Shown here: piece after piece, positions 17,176 through 25,144 of the stretch
Layout: every line of letters begins with the position of its first letter
How positions within the stretch are numbered: position 1 is the first letter of the stretch
Assembly: GCA_050248715.1 (NCBI GenBank)
Contig: JBFWRV010000006.1
Location: 1 to 64,000 of the forward strand
Direction of reading: 5' to 3'
Length of the DNA stretch: 64,000 nucleotides
Source: AWTP1-13 sp050248715
GTDB lineage: Bacteria; Pseudomonadota; Alphaproteobacteria; Rhizobiales; Hyphomicrobiaceae
Made by a program: the position numbers and the translations under genes
Notes under the pieces: model-generated
Told to the model about the DNA's origin: nothing
Database searches by the model: none
What the model saw: the letters and a program-made list of their open reading frames with translations, nothing else

Positions 17176-18189
17176 TCAGTTGGCGCGGGCGATGCAGAAG
17201 GTGATGACGTCGCTGAGTGCGCGGGCGTGCGGGCCGGGCTTGAAGATGGCGAGTGCATCGCGGGCGATCGCACCATAGTGCTCGGCACGCTCCAGGGTCG
17301 CCTCGATGGCGTTGTGTTTCTTCATCAGGTGGATTGCGTGCTCGAGGTCGCCGTCCTCGATCTTGCCTTCGCTCAGCGTGCGCCTCCAGAACGTGCGCTC
17401 GCTGTCGTTGCCGCGGCGGAAGCACAAGATCACCGGCAGCGTGATCTTGCCCTCGCGGAAATCGTCGCCGACGGACTTACCGAGCCGCTTGCTGTCGCCC
17501 GAATAGTCGAGCGCATCGTCGATCAGCTGGAAGGCGATGCCGAGGTTGCGGCCGTACGACTTGAGGGCCGCCTGCTCTTCGGCGGGGCGGCTCGTGATCG
17601 CCGCGCCGACTTCCGTCGCCGCCGAGAACAGCGCCGCGGTCTTGGCGTTGATGATGGCGAGGTACTCATCCTCGGTGGTGGCCGTGTTTTTAGCGGCCGC
17701 GAGCTGCATCACCTCGCCCTCGGCGATGACGGCAGCCGCGCTGGACAGAATCTTCAGAGCGCCCAGCGAGCCGACCTCGACCATTATGCGGAAGGCTTGG
17801 CCGAGCAGGAAGTCGCCCACCAGAACGCTCGCCTGGTTGCCCCACACGCGTCGCGCCGTCGCCTTGCCCCGGCGGACGTCGCTTTCGTCCACGACATCAT
17901 CGTGCAGCAGGGTGGCCGTGTGCATGAACTCGACGGCCGCCGCCAGCCGCACATGTCCATCGCCGTGATAGCCGCACAGCTTGGCTGAGGCAATCGTGAG
18001 CATCGGACGCAGGCGCTTGCCGCCGGATTCGATAAGATGGTGCGCCAGCGTCGGGATGAGCTCGACGTCCGACACCGCCTTGTCGAGTATGATGCGGTTG
18101 ACCGCGCCCATGTCCTCGCTGACGATCTCGATCAGCGGTTGCAGGCTTGCTGCGGGGTCTCGCGCTTCGAAAGGGACGACAACACCCAA
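17176..18189 (-). CDS. long-chain polyprenyl diphosphate synthase
   Basis: Trans-prenyltransferase that builds the long isoprenoid tail of ubiquinone (octaprenyl/decaprenyl type), 337 residues. The first Asp-rich motif is LLHDDVVDESD near residue 93 and the second is QLIDDALDYSGD near 220; GGKRLRP near 56 binds the allylic substrate. The start is TTG 18189: the frame is closed by a stop just upstream, the N-terminus MGVVVPFEA resembles family members, and GGAG lies about 12 nt before. It is divergent from the DUF2007 gene. ETF-QO and ispE nearby fit a quinone/isoprenoid context. Confidence 0.93.
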   Translation of the reverse strand: MGVVVPFEARDPAASLQPLIEIVSEDMGAVNRIILDKAVSDVELIPTLAHHLIESGGKRLRPMLTIASAKLCGYHGDGHVRLAAAVEFMHTATLLHDDVVDESDVRRGKATARRVWGNQASVLVGDFLLGQAFRIMVEVGSLGALKILSSAAAVIAEGEVMQLAAAKNTATTEDEYLAIINAKTAALFSAATEVGAAITSRPAEEQAALKSYGRNLGIAFQLIDDALDYSGDSKRLGKSVGDDFREGKITLPVILCFRRGNDSERTFWRRTLSEGKIEDGDLEHAIHLMKKHNAIEATLERAEHYGAIARDALAIFKPGPHARALSDVITFCIARAN

Positions 18190-18336
18190 GGTGTGCTATC
18201 TCCGAGCTGTACTGTGTTTGGTCTCCGGTATAGCCGGGAGGGACAAGGGGCAGTCAAGTGTGCTGTCCCGCGGCGAAACAGGCGTCCGCATGGCCCCTGC
18301 ACGCCGGGGTCCGATCTGAGGCGCCAGGATGAAGCC

Positions 18337-18576
18337 ATGCGTGAACTGCTTCGCAGCAACGATCCCGTCCTGATTAATTTCGCTGAATCCACGCTGCGGC
18401 AGGCCGGCATAGCCAGTTTCATCGCGGACCAGCACATGAGCGTGATCGAAGGCTCGATCGGCGCCTTCCCGCGCCGGCTGCTTGTCGGGGACGGGGATTG
18501 GGAGAGGGCCCGCGGCACGCTGCGCGAGGCTGGCCTCGAAGCTTGGCTTCTCAAGGACCCAGAGGCACGCGGTTGA
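18337..18576 (+). CDS. DUF2007 domain protein
   Basis: Small protein of 79 residues of the DUF2007 family (putative signal-transducing protein of the PII-like fold). The typical pattern LLRSNDPVLINFAESTLRQAGI followed by LLVGDGDWERAR is present. Start ATG 18337 has AGGA 7 nt upstream. Its stop overlaps the TTG start of the methyltransferase gene (TTGA), so the two are translationally coupled. The biochemical function is unknown. Confidence 0.88.
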   Translation: MRELLRSNDPVLINFAESTLRQAGIASFIADQHMSVIEGSIGAFPRRLLVGDGDWERARGTLREAGLEAWLLKDPEARG

Positions 18577-19373
18577 AGGAGTCCGCCCCGATCCCTCGTG
18601 ACACGACGGATGATGCCTTCCTTGGCGGGGCCCTGAATATCCTGCAGCCCAAGGGTGGGTATCGGACCGGCATCGATGCCGTGCTGCTGGCGGCTGCGGC
18701 GCCGGTCCGAGGCACCCGGAAGGAACGGGTGCTGGATGTAGGTGCCGGCGTGGGTGTCGTTGGCTTGGCGGTGGCACACCGGATGCCACGCGCGGCCGTG
18801 ACCCTGGTGGAGCGGGAGCCGATTCTTGCCGATCTGGCCCGAATTAACGTCGAGCGCAATGGGCTCAGCGTCCGCGTGTGTGTCGTCGAGGCGGACGTGA
18901 CGCGCCGGCTGGATGATCTGCCGGGGCTCCGGCCGCACGCGGAGACTTTCGACCATGTGCTGGCCAATCCGCCCTACAACCCCGAGGGAGCCGGCACCGT
19001 CTCGGTGGAGGCGCTGAAGGCGGCCGCCAACGTCATGCCCGGTGGCAACCTGGCGCGCTGGGCGCGGTTCATGGCCGCCATGACGCGGCCGGGGGGCTCG
19101 GCCACCATGATCCATCGTGCCGACGCCATCGGCGAGATCCTGACGGCCTTCGCCGGGCGTTTCGGGGGCCTCCTCGTCTTTCCCCTCTTCCCGCGTCCGG
19201 GTGCTTCGGCCGCGCGGGTGCTGGTCCAGGGCATCAAGGGCTCCAACGCGCCCATCGAACTGAGGCCCGGCCTCGTGCTGCATGCGGCTGGCAATCGCTT
19301 CCAGCCGGAGGTGGAGGCCATTCTGCGAGGCGGCGCCCCACTGTCCCTGGGCGACCGGCGCCCCGGGCCTTGA
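18573..19373 (+). CDS. TrmN6-like adenine-N6 methyltransferase
   Basis: SAM-dependent methyltransferase resembling tRNA1(Val) adenine-37-N6 methyltransferase, 266 residues. Features are GGYRTGIDAVLLAAA near residue 27, the SAM loop VLDVGAGVGVVGLAVA near 50, and the catalytic ANPPYN motif near 130, which indicates N6-methylation of adenine. I chose TTG 18573, which overlaps the DUF2007 stop (TTGA); the open frame upstream is the overlapping DUF2007 region. Downstream it is followed by the S49 peptidase gene. An RNA substrate is inferred from the family only. Confidence 0.85.
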   Translation: MKESAPIPRDTTDDAFLGGALNILQPKGGYRTGIDAVLLAAAAPVRGTRKERVLDVGAGVGVVGLAVAHRMPRAAVTLVEREPILADLARINVERNGLSVRVCVVEADVTRRLDDLPGLRPHAETFDHVLANPPYNPEGAGTVSVEALKAAANVMPGGNLARWARFMAAMTRPGGSATMIHRADAIGEILTAFAGRFGGLLVFPLFPRPGASAARVLVQGIKGSNAPIELRPGLVLHAAGNRFQPEVEAILRGGAPLSLGDRRPGP

Positions 19374-19431
19374 GTTTGCGTGCCCTGCCGGCCATATCCT
19401 GCGGCAGTCGGCACTCGCGAGGCGTTCCTCG

Positions 19432-20277
19432 ATGCTCTTCTTCAATCGCGGTCCTGTCGTCCCGGTCCTGCGTTTCTCCGGCCCGATCGGCATGGCGACG
19501 CCGCTGCGGCCGGGGCTGGGACTGGCGTCCGTGGCAGGGCCGATCGAGAAGGCCTTCGCCATGTCGAAGCTGCCGAGCGTCGCCGTCGTGGTGAATTCGC
19601 CCGGCGGATCGCCGGTTCAGTCGCATCTCATCTACAGCCGCATCCGCCAGCTGGCAGCCGAGAAGAGCAAGCGCGTCTACGTTTTCTGTGAGGACGTCGC
19701 AGCGTCGGGCGGATACTTCCTGGCGCTGGCCGGCGACGAGATCTACGCAGACCCGTCCTCGATCGTGGGCTCCATCGGCGTGATCTCGGCGGGATTCGGC
19801 TTCGACAAGCTGATCGACCGGTTCGGCGTCGAGCGGCGCGTGCATACAGCGGGCAAGGACAAGGGCGCGCTCGATCCCTTCCGGCCGGAGCGTGCCGAGG
19901 ATGTCGCCCGGCTCAAGGAATTGCAGCGCGACGTGCACGATGTTTTCGCCGACATCGTCAAGACGCGGCGCGCGGGCAAGCTCAATGGACCCGAGGAGGA
20001 GCTGTTCTCCGGCGCGTTCTGGTCGGCGGGGCGGGCCGCGCAGCTGGGCCTGATCGATGGGATCGCCGACCTGCGAGCCAAGATGCGCAGCCTGCACGGC
20101 GACAAGGTGAGGTTGCGTCCGGTCCCGCTCGGAGGCGGCGGCCTGCTTTCGCGCCTGCGGCGACTGCCGGGTTCCGGGGTGGCTTCCGGCGAGGGGTTTG
20201 CGTTCGCGCCCTCCTTGGCCGATGATCTGGTATCGGCGGTGGAGGCGCGGGCGCTGTGGTCGCGTTTTGGCCTCTAA
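19432..20277 (+). CDS. S49 family serine peptidase (SppA/SohB-like)
   Basis: Serine/lysine-dyad peptidase of clan SK, 281 residues, probably membrane-peripheral and acting on cleaved signal peptides or other short membrane peptides. The fold is visible as VAVVVNSPGGSPVQS near residue 50, CEDVAASGGYFLALAGD near 85-100 (nucleophile Ser in ASGGY), IVGSIGVI near 110 and GKDKGALDPF near 142, which supplies the general-base Lys region. There is no clear signal peptide or transmembrane segment. I chose ATG 19432 (MLFFNRGPVVPV) because family-like sequence begins there. It lies 58 bp after the methyltransferase gene. Confidence 0.9.
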   Translation: MLFFNRGPVVPVLRFSGPIGMATPLRPGLGLASVAGPIEKAFAMSKLPSVAVVVNSPGGSPVQSHLIYSRIRQLAAEKSKRVYVFCEDVAASGGYFLALAGDEIYADPSSIVGSIGVISAGFGFDKLIDRFGVERRVHTAGKDKGALDPFRPERAEDVARLKELQRDVHDVFADIVKTRRAGKLNGPEEELFSGAFWSAGRAAQLGLIDGIADLRAKMRSLHGDKVRLRPVPLGGGGLLSRLRRLPGSGVASGEGFAFAPSLADDLVSAVEARALWSRFGL

Positions 20278-20323
20278 GGGAAGGTAGTGATTCCGCCCGT
20301 GAATCGAGGCTTGGAGGAATGTC

Positions 20324-20536
20324 GTGCCGCAAGTGATCGCCCTGGCCCTGCTCGGAGCCGGCTTGTATGCGGGCTATCGCTGGTTCACACGCACGGCGCG
20401 CGAGATTGGCGAGGGCATGCAGCGCGCCGAAGAGGAGCTGCGCCGGCAGGAGGCCGCGGGGCGCATCGAGAAGAACCTGGGGCCCCTTGAATACGATCCG
20501 GCAACCGGCGTGTACCGTCCGGCGAGGCGCGATTGA
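20324..20536 (+). CDS. small membrane-anchored hypothetical protein
   Basis: A 70-residue protein with one N-terminal hydrophobic segment (VIALALLGAGLYAGYRWF, residues 4-21) followed by a charged helix (EIGEGMQRAEEELRRQE) and the tail LGPLEYDPATGVYRPARRD. The start is GTG 20324, with GGAGG 7 nt upstream. The short tail GPLEYDPATGVYRP resembles small conserved proteins of other Hyphomicrobiales. Function unknown; it sits between the S49 peptidase gene and glyQ. Confidence 0.75.
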   Translation: MPQVIALALLGAGLYAGYRWFTRTAREIGEGMQRAEEELRRQEAAGRIEKNLGPLEYDPATGVYRPARRD

Positions 20537-20571
20537 GGCGGCCTGCGCGGCGAGCCGTCGGTACGCCGGTT

Positions 20572-20703
20572 TCAGCCGGGGAAACATAGGGAGTGTCTGG
20601 CATTGAGGGTCGCGAGCCTGAGGCCATGGTATTCGGCCGTGGCGGCGATGATGGCGTCCGTGTCGTCCAGTCCATGACCGTGCTGATAAGGCGTGAAAAG
20701 ACG
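20572..20703 (-). pseudogene. C-terminal remnant of a PIN-domain (VapC-like) toxin
   Basis: The complement strand reads FTPYQHGHGLDDTDAIIAAT, then YHGLRLATLNARHS and a stop at 20572. The pattern GLxxxDAxIAATAxxxxLxLATLNxRH is the C-terminal end of PIN ribonucleases, including the Asp of the metal site. The N-terminal two thirds are missing, with glyQ's leader region in their place, and no antitoxin gene is adjacent. It is a relic, probably of a vapBC pair. Confidence 0.6.
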
Positions 20704-20793
20704 CCGGCCCGCTTTGCGATATCGAAAACAGCGTGACCCCGGGTGCTGTTTGCGTATAGTGCGCGCCGCAACACCCAGACCGCTGTACAACTC

Positions 20794-21777
20794 ATGCAGA
20801 AGAACGCTGCCAAACCGGCTGGCTCCAAGCTGGCCCGCAAGCCCGCAACGGCCCTGTCTGGGCTCCGGCCCACCCAGTCCTTCCAGGATCTGATCCTGGC
20901 GCTGCAGCAGTTCTGGGGTGAACAGGGCTGCGTCGTGCTGCAGCCCTACGACATGGAGGTGGGCGCCGGCACGTTCCACCCCGCCACTACCTTGCGCGCG
21001 CTGGGCCCCAAGCCCTGGAATGCCGTTTACGTGCAGCCCTCGCGCCGACCCAAGGACGGGCGCTACGGCGAGAACCCCAACCGCATGCAGCACTACTACC
21101 AGCTGCAGGTGATCATGAAACCGTCGCCGCCCGATATCCTCGACCTCTATCTGGAGAGCCTGGCGCGCATCGGCATCGACCCCATGTTGCACGACATTCG
21201 CTTCGTGGAGGACGACTGGGAGAGCCCCACGCTCGGCGCCTGGGGGCTCGGCTGGGAGGTGTGGTGCGACGGGATGGAGGTGACGCAGTTCACCTACTTC
21301 CAGCAGGTCGGCGGGTTCGACTGCAATCCCGTGTCGGGCGAGATCACCTACGGGCTGGAGCGCCTTGCCATGTACGTGCAGGGCGTCGATCGCGTGTTCG
21401 ATCTCAACTTCAACGGCCGCGAGGACGGGCGCAAGCTCACCTACGGCGACGTGTTCCTGCAGGCGGAGCAGGAGTACTCGCGTTACAACTTCGAGTTTGC
21501 CGACACGGAGCTGCTGCTGGCCCACTTCCGCGACGCGGAGAAGGAATGCAAGGCGCTCCTGGCGGCCGGTGCCCCGGCGCCGGAGGCCAATGACAAACGC
21601 CACAAGCTGGCGCTGCCGGCCTACGACCAGTGCATCAAGGCGTCCCACCTCTTCAACCTGCTCGACGCACGCGGGGTCATCTCCGTGACCGAGCGGCAGA
21701 GCTACATCCTGCGCGTGCGCGAGCTGGCGAAGGCTTGTTGCGCGGCATGGCTGCAGACCGAGGGAGGCGGGGCGTGA
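20794..21777 (+). CDS. glyQ: glycyl-tRNA synthetase alpha subunit
   Basis: GlyQ, the catalytic class II subunit of the alpha2-beta2 glycyl-tRNA synthetase, which charges tRNA-Gly. It is 327 residues, about 25 longer than E. coli GlyQ through a basic N-terminal extension (AAKPAGSKLARKPATAL). Core sequence: FQDLILALQQFWGEQGCVVL, DMEVGAGTFHPATTLRALGP, PSRRPKDGRYGENPNRMQHY and FTYFQQVGGFDC. I chose ATG 20794; ATG 20743 is possible but adds a non-family stretch. glyS follows after an intervening DUF559 gene, so the synthetase operon is interrupted. Confidence 0.96.
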   Translation: MQKNAAKPAGSKLARKPATALSGLRPTQSFQDLILALQQFWGEQGCVVLQPYDMEVGAGTFHPATTLRALGPKPWNAVYVQPSRRPKDGRYGENPNRMQHYYQLQVIMKPSPPDILDLYLESLARIGIDPMLHDIRFVEDDWESPTLGAWGLGWEVWCDGMEVTQFTYFQQVGGFDCNPVSGEITYGLERLAMYVQGVDRVFDLNFNGREDGRKLTYGDVFLQAEQEYSRYNFEFADTELLLAHFRDAEKECKALLAAGAPAPEANDKRHKLALPAYDQCIKASHLFNLLDARGVISVTERQSYILRVRELAKACCAAWLQTEGGGA

Positions 21778-21790
21778 GTGGGGTTCTGCC

Positions 21791-22321
21791 GTGACCAATC
21801 TGATGAGCGAGCGCGCCCGCCGTTTGCGGCGAGAGAAGGGCGCTGCCGAGCGCAAGCTCTGGTATCTGCTGCGCGACTTCAATCGCCACGGGTTTCATTT
21901 CAGGCAGCAAGCGCCGATCGGCGCGTACATCGCTGATTTCTGCGACCACACGGCCAAGCTGATCGTCGAGGTCGATGGTGCCCAGCACGGCGAGCCACGT
22001 GGCTTGGCCAATGACAGGCGCCGCACGCGATGGATGGAGTCGCAAGGCTACAACATCTTGAGGTTCTGGAACGGCGAGGTGCTCCGGAACATGTATGGCG
22101 TTGAGGTCGCGATCAAGCTGGCGCTCGGGATTGTTCAGGAGTGCACACCAGTCGACGCGAATGGCCCGCGAATTCCCTCCCCCCTGGTGGGGGAGGGTAA
22201 GGGCGGGGGGGATTCCAGAACATCTGCCGTAGGGCTTCCCCCCACCCCCAACCCCTCCCCACAAGGGGGAGGGGAATCCGCGCAACGCCAGCGGAACGCG
22301 TCGGAGCCTCACCATGGCTGA
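21791..22321 (+). CDS. DUF559 (endonuclease-like) protein with repeat-encoded tail
   Basis: DUF559 domain, a restriction-endonuclease-like fold related to very-short-patch repair enzymes, 176 residues as read. Residues about 10-115 hold the family pattern: LRREKGAAERKLWYLLRD, FHFRQQAPIGAYIADF, VDGAQHGE and GYNILRFWNGEVLRN, with the usual Asp and Glu/Gln residues of the nuclease-like core. From about residue 125 the frame runs through palindromic repeat B2 (PSPLVGEGKGGG, then PPTPNPSPQGGG), so the tail is repeat-derived. GTG 21791 is 13 bp after glyQ. The end overlaps the glyS start by 8 bp. Function unproven. Confidence 0.8.
   Translation: MTNLMSERARRLRREKGAAERKLWYLLRDFNRHGFHFRQQAPIGAYIADFCDHTAKLIVEVDGAQHGEPRGLANDRRRTRWMESQGYNILRFWNGEVLRNMYGVEVAIKLALGIVQECTPVDANGPRIPSPLVGEGKGGGDSRTSAVGLPPTPNPSPQGGGESAQRQRNASEPHHG
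22173..22277. repeat. G/C-tract palindromic repeat, family B, copy 2
   Basis: An element with TTCCCTCCCCCCTGGTGGGG at the left and CCCCTCCCCACAAGGGGGAG at the right, enclosing AACATCTGCCGTAGGG. It forms the C-terminal coding part of the DUF559 gene and ends 36 bp before the glyS start. The other copies are at 1787-1888 and 35694-35808. Confidence 0.8.
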
Positions 22322-24620
22322 ACTGTTGCTCGAGCTGTTCTCCGAGGAGATACCGGCGCGGATGCAGGGTCGCGCGGCGGAGGAGTTGCGGCGGCTCGTC
22401 ACCGAAGGGTTGAAGGCGCAGGGTCTCGGCGTCGGCGAGGCGAAGGCGTTCGCCACGCCGCGGCGGCTGACGCTGCTCGTGGAAGGCGTGCCGGCCAAGT
22501 CGCCGGACGTGTCCGAGGAGAGGAAGGGGCCGCGGGTGAATGCCCCCGAGCAGGCGATCGCCGGTTTCCTGAAGGGTGCGGGTCTTGCCTCGATCAAGGA
22601 TGCGCAGGTCGTCAAGGACGAGAAGAAGGGCGACTTTTACGTCGCGAGGATCGAGAAGCCCGGGCGCAAGGCCGGGGACATCGTCGCCGAGGTCGTGCCG
22701 GCTGTCGCGTCGAAGTTTCCCTGGCCCAAATCGATGCGCTGGGGAGCGGGCCGCACGACGTGGGTGCGGCCGCTGCATTCGATCGTGTGCCTGCTCGACG
22801 GCAAGGTCGTGCCATTGACGATCGAGGATGTGGCGAGCGGCCGCGAGACACGGGGACATCGCTTCCACGGGAATGCGCCGTTCGAGGTGAAGGACGGCGC
22901 CGACTATGCCAAGGGGCTCAAGGCGCACAAGGTGATCCTCGACGCCGCCGAGCGCGCCAGGCTGATCGCGGAGGAGGCGCACGCGCTGGCGAAGAAGCAC
23001 AAGCTGGCGCTCGTGGAGGACGAGGCGCTGCTCGCCGAGAACGCCGGGCTCACGGAATGGCCTCTGGTGCTGATGGGCACGTTCGATGAGGCCTTCCTGG
23101 AGGTGCCGGCGGAGTGCCTGATGCTGTCGATGAAGCAGCATCAGAAGTGTTTCTCGCTGCGCGATCCCAAGACCGGCAAGCTCGCCAATCGCTTCCTGCT
23201 CGTGTCCAACCTGCACGCGGCCGACGGCGGCAAGGTGATCGTCGCCGGCAACGAGAAGGTGATCGCGGCGCGGCTCTCCGATGCGCGTTTCTTCTGGCAG
23301 CAGGACCTCAAGAAGCCGCTCGACGAGATGGCGATCGCCCTGGGCGGCATCACCTTCCACGAGAAGCTGGGCTCGCAGAAGGAGCGGGTGGAGCGGGTCG
23401 CCGAGCTGGCGTTCCAGATCGCGGGATCGGTGGATGCGGACCCCGCGGACGCGCGGCGCGCGGCGCAGCTCTGCAAGGCCGACCTGGTGTCCGGCATGGT
23501 CGGCGAGTTCCCGGAGCTGCAGGGCCTGATGGGCCGCTACTACGCGCAAGCTGCGGGCACCAAGCCCGAGATCGCCCGCGCCATCGAGCTGCACTACAAG
23601 CCCAAGGGCCCCTCCGACACGGTGCCGCTGGAGTCGCAGGGCGATGCGGTGGCGATCGCGGTGGCGCTGGCCGACAAGCTCGACACGTTGGTCGGCTTCT
23701 GGGCCATCGGCGAGAAGCCGACGGGCTCCGGCGATCCCTATCAGTTGCGGCGCGCGGCGCTGGGCATCGTGCGGATAGTGTTGGAGAACGATCTCCGGAT
23801 CAAACTGGGACGCATCATTGATGCTTGGTATCGGATTTTGCCGGACGCCTATTTGGATGACGATAGTAAGTATCGCGTCTACGTGGAATTGGAGGAGGGC
23901 TATTTCACCTTCTCATCGAAGGCACCAGAATCTGGGATCTATGAGAACCTGAGGGTGAAAGCGACAGCAAACCCCTCAGCCAACGCCTATGTTGTCGTTT
24001 CGGCAGGCGGATCGTTTCCCCCCGACACAAGGTTGGTTCAGGACTTAGGGGCCTTCACAGTCAGGGCGAGCTTGGTAAAGGGAGAGGTCGTTCGGTACCT
24101 CCTCACTGAATTTGTCAGCGAGCGCTTGAAGGTACACCAGAGAGAGAAGGGGGCGCGGCACGACCTGATCGATGCGGTGTTCTCCCTCGGCGGGCAGGAT
24201 GATCTGGCGCTGATCGTCAAGCGCGTGGAGGCGCTGGGCGAGTTCCTGAAAACCGACGACGGCGCGGTTCTGCTCACCGGTGTCAAGCGCGCGGTCAACA
24301 TCGTCCGCGACGAGGAGAAGAAGGACAAGCGCAGCTACGATGGCGCGGCCGATCCCACGCTGCTGCGCGAGCCGCAGGAGCGGGCGCTCTACGACGCCAT
24401 CCAGAAGGTGAAGCACGACACGGCGGCGGCGATCAACGTGGAGAATTTCGCCGGGGCCATGCGCGCGCTGGCTGAGCTGCGCGCACCCGTGGACGCCTTC
24501 TTCGACAAGGTCACCGTCAACGCGCCCGATGCAGCGCTGCGGGCAAACCGTCTCGCACTGCTATCCGAAATTCGCGCCGCCACCCTGAACGTCGCCGACT
24601 TCTCCAGGATCGCGGGCTGA
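22314..24620 (+). CDS. glyS: glycyl-tRNA synthetase beta subunit with in-frame insert
   Basis: GlyS, the tRNA-binding beta subunit partnering GlyQ, 768 residues against about 690 in E. coli. The N-terminal ELLLELFSEEIPARMQGRAA, the middle LMLSMKQHQKCFSLRD and DARFFWQQDLKKPLDEM, and the C-terminal KRAVNIVRDEE and NRLALLSEIRAATLNVADFS are family-typical. Between residues about 500 and 600 (23818-24118), after NDLRIKLGRIID and before SERLKVHQREKGARHDLIDA, the protein carries a segment with much lower GC than its flanks and without recognisable GlyS sequence. It keeps the frame open. Start ATG 22314 overlaps the DUF559 gene. Confidence 0.95.
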   Translation: MAELLLELFSEEIPARMQGRAAEELRRLVTEGLKAQGLGVGEAKAFATPRRLTLLVEGVPAKSPDVSEERKGPRVNAPEQAIAGFLKGAGLASIKDAQVVKDEKKGDFYVARIEKPGRKAGDIVAEVVPAVASKFPWPKSMRWGAGRTTWVRPLHSIVCLLDGKVVPLTIEDVASGRETRGHRFHGNAPFEVKDGADYAKGLKAHKVILDAAERARLIAEEAHALAKKHKLALVEDEALLAENAGLTEWPLVLMGTFDEAFLEVPAECLMLSMKQHQKCFSLRDPKTGKLANRFLLVSNLHAADGGKVIVAGNEKVIAARLSDARFFWQQDLKKPLDEMAIALGGITFHEKLGSQKERVERVAELAFQIAGSVDADPADARRAAQLCKADLVSGMVGEFPELQGLMGRYYAQAAGTKPEIARAIELHYKPKGPSDTVPLESQGDAVAIAVALADKLDTLVGFWAIGEKPTGSGDPYQLRRAALGIVRIVLENDLRIKLGRIIDAWYRILPDAYLDDDSKYRVYVELEEGYFTFSSKAPESGIYENLRVKATANPSANAYVVVSAGGSFPPDTRLVQDLGAFTVRASLVKGEVVRYLLTEFVSERLKVHQREKGARHDLIDAVFSLGGQDDLALIVKRVEALGEFLKTDDGAVLLTGVKRAVNIVRDEEKKDKRSYDGAADPTLLREPQERALYDAIQKVKHDTAAAINVENFAGAMRALAELRAPVDAFFDKVTVNAPDAALRANRLALLSEIRAATLNVADFSRIAG
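23810..24120 (+). other. AT-richer in-frame insert within glyS
   Basis: Codon use changes abruptly here. Codons such as TTG, TAT, GAT, AGT and TCA, rare in the neighbouring sequence, become common. The encoded stretch contains FTFSSKAPESGIYEN and AYVVVSAGGSFPPDTRLVQD, which read like soluble beta-rich sequence with no synthetase motif. No intein splice residues (Cys/Ser at the start, His-Asn at the end) are visible, so it probably stays in the mature protein. Edges are estimates. Confidence 0.6.
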
Positions 24621-25144
24621 CGTTATGGCTGCGGCGGCGGGCATCCACGCTACGGGACGCGCATAACGCTGCGGCTTGCGTGGATTCCAGCCTTGTCGAG
24701 ACTCGGAAGGGGCCGAGCGTGGGCCACCGCGATAGGATCAGTGCTTGGTTTCTCAAAGCGATCTCGGGGCGCCCGTTCCAGACGAGCTTGGATCGTCGCG
24801 GGGCGACGCCTACGACAAGACCTTCGACAGCCGTGACGCAGGAATGAGGCTCCGGAGGTCTGCCCCGTTGCACGGCGAACTGGGTTTGCGGCCTTCGCCG
24901 GAATGCCGTGAGGGCAGGCGGGCCCGAGCTTTGCGCGCCATCGCTGAATGGAGGCGGCATCCTTTGGCCCATCTGCAACGTATGAGGATAGCCTGCGTGG
25001 CTGGGGCAGGGGCGTGGCGCCCATGCCGCCGCCCCAAGGTTAAATTATCCGATTGCCCAGCGGCGGCTTGCCCATTGGAATGGGCCTCAATTACTCTGGA
25101 AATGCGGCACAGCCTGGGCAGGTGGGGATAGAGCACGGCTCGCG
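24621..25144. other. intergenic region between glyS and the ketoacyl synthase
   Basis: 524 bp without a convincing gene. The left half has complementary segments (ATCCACGC ... GCGTGGAT near 24640-24684) and a CCTTCGCCGGAATG stretch like the family A repeats, so it is probably decayed repeat DNA. Near the right end a short palindrome, 25070-25085, precedes the ketoacyl synthase start. An open frame at 24745-25131 looks non-coding. Confidence 0.45.
25070..25085. promoter_or_regulatory. candidate operator palindrome upstream of the ketoacyl synthase
   Basis: GCCCATTGGAATGGGC has perfect 7-bp arms with a 2-bp spacer, 60 bp upstream of the ATG at 25145. The AT-rich stretch TTAAATTATCC lies about 30 bp further upstream and could be part of a promoter. 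No regulator is identified. Confidence 0.25.

Noticed and set aside
23810..24120. glyS insert interpreted as an intein
   Set aside because: No Cys/Ser/Thr at the left junction with a His-Asn at the right, and no intein blocks; length about 100 residues is too short for a full intein.
24745..25131. Open frame in the gap between glyS and the ketoacyl synthase
   Set aside because: No Shine-Dalgarno, no family pattern and overlap with repeat-like sequence; judged non-coding.
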